This document shows, piece after piece, positions 7,334 through 12,012 of a stretch of DNA of 12,012 bases. This DNA comes from Desulfovibrionaceae bacterium UBA6814 (GTDB lineage: Bacteria; Desulfobacterota; Desulfovibrionia; Desulfovibrionales; Desulfovibrionaceae), in contig DKEU01000288.1 in NCBI GenBank assembly GCA_002452635.1, positions 1 through 12,012 of the forward strand, in the 5' to 3' direction. A model generated the notes under the pieces. The model saw only the letters and a list, made by a program, of their open reading frames with translations, ran no database searches and had not been told where the DNA came from. The position numbers and the translations under genes are program-made. Positions within the stretch are counted from its first letter, which is position 1. Each line of letters starts with the position of its first letter.

Positions 7334-8269
7334 TCAACTGCCTCTCCCCTGCCCGCCGTTGCGCACCAAGAGCCCGCCGATGCTGCGCTCCTCGGGATGG
7401 ACCTGCTCGTGCATCTCGGCCAGGCAGTCCAGGAGGCCCTGGCCCAGGTCGGTGTAGCTCTCGCCCACCAGCTTCCGCCCCACCCGGGGCAGGAAATTGT
7501 AGGGGGTGATGGTGTAGTGCCCGGCCACGGGCTTGTTCTCGAAGCGCACCGCGGGCTTGCCCCCGAGCATCTCCCGCACCATCTCCATGAGGTCGCGCAC
7601 CTTGCAGGGATAGGGGCCGGTGAGGATCACGTGCTGGTTGGCGAACTCCGGCTCCAGGGCCTTCACCGACAGGAGCGCGGCGTCGCGCACGTGGATGTAC
7701 TCCCGCTGCTCGTCCCCGCTGCCGGAATAGGTGACCTCGCCCTGGGTCAGGGCCGCGTGCAGGATGCGCCAGATGCCGTTGCGGCGGTCCGCCCGCCGGC
7801 CGTACAGGGAGCCGTAGCGCAGGATGGTGTAGGGAATGCCGTAGCGCTCCTGGTAGGCCTCGATGATCCGCTCCGAGGCCTGCTTGCTGGCCCGGTAGAA
7901 GGAGCCGCGCTCGGAATACACGTACACCGTGCTGGCGAACACGTAGCGCCGCACGGCCTCATGGCGGCAGGCGTCCAGGATGTGGGTGTTGCCCAGGACG
8001 TTGAGCTTGACCGTGTCCACGGGCTTGTCCCGGGACTCGTCGATGTCCGCCAGGCCGGCGAAGTTGTACACCACCGCGGCCCCGGCCACGGCCTTGGCCA
8101 CGGCGTCCGGATCCAGGATGTCGCAGCGGACCATCTCCTGCCCGGGGGCCAGGAACGGGGAATCCGCCACATCGCAGATCCGCACGTCCCATCCCGCCTC
8201 CTGCAGGGCGTCGGCCACATGGCTTCCCAGGAAGCCCGACCCCCCGAATACCACCGCCAGCTCGCTCAC
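7334..8269 (-). CDS. NAD-dependent epimerase/dehydratase (extended SDR)
   Basis: This 311-residue extended short-chain dehydrogenase is of the kind that modifies nucleotide sugars. It shows the NAD-binding GGSGFLGSH (9-17), an acidic residue after the second strand (ICD, 31-33), NFAG (69-72), the catalytic S/T113-114 and Y125-R-A-S-K129 (YxxxK), and RYGSLYGRR (151-159) typical of sugar epimerases. The reaction (4-epimerase, dehydratase or reductase) cannot be decided. The start is GTG at 8269, chosen because GGAGG lies just 4 nt upstream and it places the Rossmann motif at the usual distance. A 114-bp gap separates it from the cytidylyltransferase, so a new transcript may begin here. The stop nearly abuts the glycosyltransferase start. 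Confidence 0.87.
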   Translation of the reverse strand: MSELAVVFGGSGFLGSHVADALQEAGWDVRICDVADSPFLAPGQEMVRCDILDPDAVAKAVAGAAVVYNFAGLADIDESRDKPVDTVKLNVLGNTHILDACRHEAVRRYVFASTVYVYSERGSFYRASKQASERIIEAYQERYGIPYTILRYGSLYGRRADRRNGIWRILHAALTQGEVTYSGSGDEQREYIHVRDAALLSVKALEPEFANQHVILTGPYPCKVRDLMEMVREMLGGKPAVRFENKPVAGHYTITPYNFLPRVGRKLVGESYTDLGQGLLDCLAEMHEQVHPEERSIGGLLVRNGGQGRGS

Positions 8270-8383
8270 GTCCCCTCCGCATCACTCCGCGCTACTGCAT
8301 GCCGCATGCATGACAACGCACCGTGCATCATCGCAAAATATGTCATTCCAAGGCGAAATACAAGGAACAACGCGAGTATCGAC
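8270..8383 (-). promoter_or_regulatory. Gap with possible internal promoter and 15-bp palindrome
   Basis: On the minus strand TTGTAT (8363-8358) and TATTTT (8340-8335) are 17 bases apart. They are weak matches to -35 and -10 boxes, but they lie in a stretch richer in A and T than its surroundings. About 18-32 bases past the presumed start site lies the perfect palindrome TGCATGC-C-GCATGCA (8296-8310), in operator-like position in the leader of the epimerase gene. The ribosome site GGAGG is at 8274-8278. The set may therefore be transcribed as two units. Confidence 0.35.
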
Positions 8384-9166
8384 TTATCCGGACAACCCGC
8401 TGCGATATGTGGCGAACAGGGCGTCCTCCCGCATGAGGGCCTCGGCCGCGGCCAGGTCCTGGGGCGTGTCCACGCTCACGGTGCGGGCCGAGGTGCGCAC
8501 CATGCGGACCTTGAGGCCGTGCTCCAGCACCCGGAGCATGTCCACGGACTCGGCCACCTCCAGGGGAGTGGGGATCAGCGAGTTGAACTTCAAGAGGAAA
8601 TCCCGGCGGAAGGGGATGATGCAGACCTGCTTGTACATGGCCAGGTCCTTGGCTCCCTTCCTCCAGGAGGGGATGGGCTCCCGGGAGAAGTACAGGGCGT
8701 TGTCCGCCAGGTCCACCACCACCTTGACCTCGTTGGGGTCGTCCTGCTCCGCCCGGGTGAGGAGCGGGGCCATGAGGTTGACCACCATCAGGTCCGGGTC
8801 GGACGCGAAGGGGGCCACGGCCTCGGACACCATCTCCGGGGTCACCAGGGGCTCGTCGCCCTGGACCATGACCACCAGGTCGCTTACGCCCAGGTTCTTC
8901 TCGATGGCCAGCATGGCCTCGGCGCAGCGGTCCGAGCAGCGCTCGTGGGTGTCCGCGGTCATGACCGCCTGGCCGCCGATGGAGGAAACGTAGTCGGCGA
9001 TCTCCCGGTCGCAGGTGGCCACGAAGGTCCGCTCCGGGCCCAGGGCCAGGCAGACCCGCTTCCACACGTGCCCCACCATGGGGATGCCGGCGATGGGGGC
9101 CAGGGGTTTGCCCGGGAAACGCGACGAGCCCATGCGGGCCGGGATGATGGCGATGGCGCTGCTCAT
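8384..9166 (-). CDS. KdsB-like CMP-sugar synthetase (cytidylyltransferase), variant
   Basis: This 260-residue enzyme belongs to the KdsB family, which joins CMP from CTP to 3-deoxy-D-manno-octulosonate and related sugar acids. Clear family signs are the CTP-binding IIPARMGSSRFPGKPL (7-22), VQGDEPLV (101-108) with the metal-binding Asp, ALYFSREPIP (157-166), the SPLExAES-like PTPLEVAES (199-207) and VDTPQDL (232-238). Two otherwise well kept stretches differ from the KdsB pattern I remember: HxSGTDR is HERCSDR (74-80), and KHIGxYxYR is KQVCIIPFR (179-187). These changes are near the sugar site, so the substrate may not be Kdo. It overlaps the aldolase stop by four bases (ATGA), suggesting a shared pathway. 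I withhold the symbol kdsB for these reasons. Confidence 0.85.
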   Translation of the reverse strand: MSSAIAIIPARMGSSRFPGKPLAPIAGIPMVGHVWKRVCLALGPERTFVATCDREIADYVSSIGGQAVMTADTHERCSDRCAEAMLAIEKNLGVSDLVVMVQGDEPLVTPEMVSEAVAPFASDPDLMVVNLMAPLLTRAEQDDPNEVKVVVDLADNALYFSREPIPSWRKGAKDLAMYKQVCIIPFRRDFLLKFNSLIPTPLEVAESVDMLRVLEHGLKVRMVRTSARTVSVDTPQDLAAAEALMREDALFATYRSGLSG

Positions 9167-9930
9167 TTGGTGTCCTTCAGCACCGCCACGCCCGCACGGG
9201 AGGCGGTGTCCAGCATGCGGATGTCCAGGCTGTAGGCCACGAAGCGGTAGCCCTGCTCCAGGCGTTGCCGCAGTTCGGCGGGGTCGGCCTCCACCACGTG
9301 GATGCCGGCCAGGGCCCCCTTGGCCGCGGCCACCTCGCGGATGCGGGCCATGGCCGCCGTAAAGTCCGGGTGTTCGAAATCGCCGGGCCGGCCCAGGGAG
9401 CCGGACAGGTCGTAGGGTCCCACGATGAAGCCGTCCACCCCCGGGGTGTCCAGGATGGCCGGGAGGTTCTCCACCGCCCGGATGTGCTCCACCTGCACGA
9501 TGACCACGGCGTTGTCCGCCAGCCAGTCCCGGTAGGCGGCGAAGCCCACGCCGTACTGGGCGGCCCGGGCCAGGCCCACGCCCCGGGTCCCGCGCGGCGG
9601 GTAGTGCACCGCGGCCACTGCGGCCCGGGCCTCCTCCGGGGTGTTGACCATGGGCACGATGACCCCGTGCGCGCCCGCGTCCATGACCCGCTTGATCTGG
9701 ATGTGGTCGTTCCAGGAGAGACGCACGAGCGGAGCGGCCCCGCTCAGGCCGATGACGCGGATGAGCTCCTCTGCCTCGCGGATGGTGATGACGCTGTGCT
9801 CCAGGTCCACGGCCAGCCAGTCGAAGCCGGCCCGGGCCATGATCTCGGCCAGGGCCGGGTGGGCCAGGGTGATCCAGGAGCCCAGCGCGATCTCCCCCGC
9901 GGCCAGGGTTTTCTTGAGTGATTTCTGCAT
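9163..9930 (-). CDS. HpcH/HpaI family class II aldolase
   Basis: This 255-residue, metal-dependent pyruvate aldolase is of the kind that cleaves or forms 2-keto-3-deoxy acids or 4-hydroxy-2-oxo acids. The active-site residues line up with the E. coli HpaI numbering: Asp42 and His45 in VDLEHS, Arg70 in VRLSWND, Glu148 in QVEH and Asp174 in GPYDLS as the metal ligands. PPRGTRGVG (111-119) is also typical. Length is normal. AGGAGG lies 5 nt before ATG 9930, a strong ribosome site. In catabolic clusters these enzymes degrade aromatic or sugar acids, but here the next gene is a CMP-sugar synthetase, so I infer a biosynthetic or supply role. The substrate is unknown. Confidence 0.88.
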   Translation of the reverse strand: MQKSLKKTLAAGEIALGSWITLAHPALAEIMARAGFDWLAVDLEHSVITIREAEELIRVIGLSGAAPLVRLSWNDHIQIKRVMDAGAHGVIVPMVNTPEEARAAVAAVHYPPRGTRGVGLARAAQYGVGFAAYRDWLADNAVVIVQVEHIRAVENLPAILDTPGVDGFIVGPYDLSGSLGRPGDFEHPDFTAAMARIREVAAAKGALAGIHVVEADPAELRQRLEQGYRFVAYSLDIRMLDTASRAGVAVLKDTK

Positions 9931-9972
9931 CCGCCCCTCCTGCCCCGTGCGGCCGAGGTTGTCAATGCGCTG

Positions 9973-10005
9973 AAAAAAGGCGGCCCGGGTCGAGCCCGAG
10001 CCGCC
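9973..10005 (-). terminator. Intrinsic terminator after the RTX gene
   Basis: Read on the minus strand, GGCGGCTCGGG (10005-9995) pairs with CCCGGGCCGCC (9989-9979) around a CTCGA loop with one T-G wobble, and six T follow (9978-9973). It lies 24 bp after the RTX stop and 42 bp before the aldolase start, so it separates the two units. Confidence 0.9.
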
Positions 10006-10029
10006 CTCCGGTCATGGCGATGTTCCGGC

Positions 10030-12012
10030 TCAAGTGATGACAATGTCCGTGTTCTCCACGTGGCTGTTATACGTACCCGAAGCGCTGTCGATGACGGCCA
10101 CCTGCTGGGCCGCGCCCGAGCCGGCCGTGCCGTCGGCGTCGTACCAGAGGGTGCGGTCCTGGTCGTTGTACACGAAGGTCGGGGCCGTGGTGCCGCCGGC
10201 AATGACGCCGCCGGCGTAGTTGCCGTCGCTGATGCTGGCGAAGTTGGCCGCGCTCAGGGTCCCGGCGCTCAGGTTGCCGAAGGCCGAACCCACGAAACTG
10301 AAGCTGTCCTCGCCCCCGATGAAGTCGGAAACCTGGTCCACATTATTCGAACCGATCTCGCTGGTGCTGGTGTAGCGGTACACGTCGGAACCGGACCCGC
10401 CGTACAGGGTGTCCGCGCCGGTACCGCCGACGAGCAGGTCGTTGCCCGCGCCACCGGACAGGTAGTCGTTGCCGCCACTGCCCACCAGGGTGTCGTTGCC
10501 GCCGTTGCCCGACATGATGTTGCTGCCCACGCCGCCCACCAGGGAGTCGGCGTAGCCGGTGCCGTACACGTTCTCGATGTGCGAGAAGGTGTCGGTGCCG
10601 TGGTTGGCGCCCGTGGCCGTGCCCGTGTCCAGGTTGGCGGTGACCCCGCTGGTCTCGTTGTCCAGCATGAAGGATATCCAGTCGTTGCCCGCGCCGCCGT
10701 CCAGCCAGTCGTTGCCCGCCTCGCCGTTCAGGGTGTCGTCGCCATCCCCGCCCAGGATCGAGTCATCGCCGGTGTCGCCCAAGAGGTAGTCGCTGCCGGC
10801 CCCGCCGTCCATGGTGTCGTTGCCGCCCAGGCCGTCGAAGAAGTTGCCGTCGCTGTCGCCCAGGATGCTGTCGCCGTGCCCGGTGGCCTCGATGTCGTTG
10901 ATGTCCTTGAGGTAGTCGGTTTCCGCTCCGCTCACGAGATGGGCGTAGCCGTTCCCGTCGGTGGTCCCCAGGTCGACGCTGATGCCGTAGGTCTCGTGCA
11001 GGCCATCGTTGTAGCAGGCGTGATCGCCGCCGTTGCTCCCGCCGATGATGGTGTCGTCCCCGGCCCCGCCGTACAGGTAGTCGGTCACGGGGTTGCCGCC
11101 GCTCGATTCGGAATCGTCGGCAACGAGCGAGTCGTCGCCGGCCATGCCGAACAGATAGTCCGAGCCGTACCCGGCCACCAGGGTGTCGTTGCCGCTCTCG
11201 CCGTAGAGGGTGTCGTTGCCGCTCTCCCCGAACAGGGAGTCGCCGGACGAGGTGCCGTCTACGTAGTCGTTCCCCCTCCCGCCGTAGACCATGGTGAAGC
11301 CGTAGAGCGAGTCGCTGTAGGACGAGCCTATGGCGCCCTCGATGTCCCCGCCGGTCATGTTGGCGTACACCGCCGCGGAGGTGCTGTAGACGATGAAGTC
11401 CGTGCCCGCGCCGCCGGTGAAGTAGTCCGTGCCGGAGCTGTAGACCAGGGTGTTGCCGCCGTCGTCGCCGGCCAGGGAATCGTCGCCGTAGCCGCCGATC
11501 AGGCAGTCGTTGCCGGTTCCGCCGCTCATGGTGTCGTTGCCGGAGCCGCCGTCCAGGGTGTCGTTGCCGGAGCCGCCGCTCATGCAGTCGTTGCCCGAGT
11601 CCCCGTACAGCGAGTCGTTGCCGTCGTCGCCGCGCATGGTGTCGTTGCCGGAGCCGCCGTCCAGGGTGTCGTTGCCCGCGCCGCCGGCCATGGAGTCGTT
11701 GCCGTATTCGCCCTTGATGATGTTGCCGTAGGTGGCGTCGTCGGTGCCGCCCAGGGTGTCGTCGTAGTCCGAGCCGTAGAGGTGCCGGAACCCGGACAGG
11801 GTATCCGTGCCCCAGTTGGTGTTCTGCCCGGTGTTCACGGCCAGGCTCACCGTCACCCCGGTGGTGGCGTCGTTGTAGAACAGCCAGTCGTATGCCGAAT
11901 CGCCCACCAGGAGGTCGTTGCCGGCCCCGCCCGTGACCGAATCCACGTAGCCCGAGTCGCCCGAGGCATCCAGGATGTCGTTGCCCTGGTTGCCGTAGAG
12001 CCAGTCGTTGCC
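10030..12012 (-). CDS. RTX/hemolysin-type calcium-binding repeat protein, C-terminal 660 residues (partial)
   Basis: The frame is open to the right edge, so the start lies outside. The visible part holds more than 25 nonapeptide units of the GGxGNDxLx type, which bind Ca2+ and fold into beta-rolls outside the cell. Two or three spacer modules interrupt them, such as TTGVTVSLAVNTGQ and SGVTANLDTGTATG followed by GTDTxS. The last 120 residues lack repeats and carry DQVSDFIGGEDSF, LWYDADGTAGSGA and the end ENTDIVIT. This pattern is typical of type I secretion substrates with an uncleaved C-terminal signal. Adhesin, protease or hydrolase function cannot be told, because any enzymatic domain would be upstream. 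Three Cys in or next to the repeats are unusual. No ABC exporter genes are visible in the window. Confidence 0.92.
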   Translation of the reverse strand, partial: GNDWLYGNQGNDILDASGDSGYVDSVTGGAGNDLLVGDSAYDWLFYNDATTGVTVSLAVNTGQNTNWGTDTLSGFRHLYGSDYDDTLGGTDDATYGNIIKGEYGNDSMAGGAGNDTLDGGSGNDTMRGDDGNDSLYGDSGNDCMSGGSGNDTLDGGSGNDTMSGGTGNDCLIGGYGDDSLAGDDGGNTLVYSSGTDYFTGGAGTDFIVYSTSAAVYANMTGGDIEGAIGSSYSDSLYGFTMVYGGRGNDYVDGTSSGDSLFGESGNDTLYGESGNDTLVAGYGSDYLFGMAGDDSLVADDSESSGGNPVTDYLYGGAGDDTIIGGSNGGDHACYNDGLHETYGISVDLGTTDGNGYAHLVSGAETDYLKDINDIEATGHGDSILGDSDGNFFDGLGGNDTMDGGAGSDYLLGDTGDDSILGGDGDDTLNGEAGNDWLDGGAGNDWISFMLDNETSGVTANLDTGTATGANHGTDTFSHIENVYGTGYADSLVGGVGSNIMSGNGGNDTLVGSGGNDYLSGGAGNDLLVGGTGADTLYGGSGSDVYRYTSTSEIGSNNVDQVSDFIGGEDSFSFVGSAFGNLSAGTLSAANFASISDGNYAGGVIAGGTTAPTFVYNDQDRTLWYDADGTAGSGAAQQVAVIDSASGTYNSHVENTDIVIT
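11521..11676 (-). repeat. Near-identical 108-bp tandem unit inside the RTX gene
   Basis: The bases at 11527-11568 recur without change at 11635-11676, an offset of 108 bp, which equals four nonapeptide repeats (36 residues). The identity runs a little further left with one mismatch. At protein level this is the repeated GNDTLDGGSGNDTM block. The third-base identity points to recent duplication or gene conversion rather than conserved protein sequence alone. Confidence 0.7.

Noticed and set aside
7397..9235. Plus-strand open frame of about 610 codons opposite the epimerase and cytidylyltransferase genes
   Set aside because: It overlaps three well-supported minus-strand genes with intact motifs and itself shows none.
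9937..9965. TTGACA (minus strand, 9965-9960) as a promoter for the aldolase gene
   Set aside because: The box is a perfect -35, but the place for a -10 is GC-rich and occupied by the ribosome site, so no promoter can be supported there.
10030..12012. Regular GC-rich repeats resembling a CRISPR or satellite array
   Set aside because: The units keep reading frame and encode GGxGxD nonapeptides, so they are coding RTX repeats.

Overview
The window is GC-rich throughout, with short gene gaps, frequent ATGA stop/start overlaps and mostly C- or G-ending codons. A type II secretion operon with a GspN gene, a large secreted protein with a Cys-containing C-terminal sorting tail, a surface-glycan operon and a very long RTX protein together suggest a Gram-negative didermic bacterium. 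A desulfovibrio-like deltaproteobacterium (Desulfobacterota) is my best guess. That is an inference from gene style, not a database match.

Layout. (1) 1-3634, plus strand: the 3' half of a type II secretion (T2SS) operon. It holds the end of a probable gspJ, then gspK, gspL, gspM and gspN, all overlapping or separated by a few bases. (2) 3635-3921: an AT-rich intergenic region with a good sigma70-like promoter, a dyad over the -35 box and a leader of about 125 nt. (3) 3928-5883, plus: a 651-residue exported protein with a Sec signal peptide and a Gly-rich/Cys/hydrophobic/RRKK tail, closed by a strong intrinsic terminator at 5910-5943. (4) 5944-6250: a convergent gap with no gene that I can support. 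(5) 6251-9930, minus strand: five genes for surface-carbohydrate synthesis. In transcription order they are an HpcH/HpaI-type aldolase, a KdsB-like cytidylyltransferase, an extended-SDR epimerase/dehydratase, a family 2 glycosyltransferase and a DUF2304 membrane protein. A 114-bp gap with a possible internal promoter and a 15-bp palindrome splits the set after the cytidylyltransferase gene. (6) 9973-10005: an intrinsic terminator on the minus strand. (7) 10030-12012, minus: the C-terminal 660 residues of an RTX/hemolysin-type calcium-binding repeat protein whose start lies beyond the window.

How the parts may work together. The T2SS genes specify the inner-membrane platform and pseudopilus tip, and the next gene downstream encodes a protein with a sorting tail of the type often linked to T2SS export and processing by an intramembrane protease. 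The aldolase plus cytidylyltransferase could make and CMP-activate a 2-keto-3-deoxy sugar acid. The cytidylyltransferase departs from the KdsB pattern at places expected to contact the sugar, so the substrate may not be Kdo. The epimerase, glycosyltransferase and DUF2304 protein would add further sugar or lipid-linked steps. The RTX protein carries a C-terminus of type I secretion style, so the window covers two different export routes and one glycan route, all directed at the cell surface.
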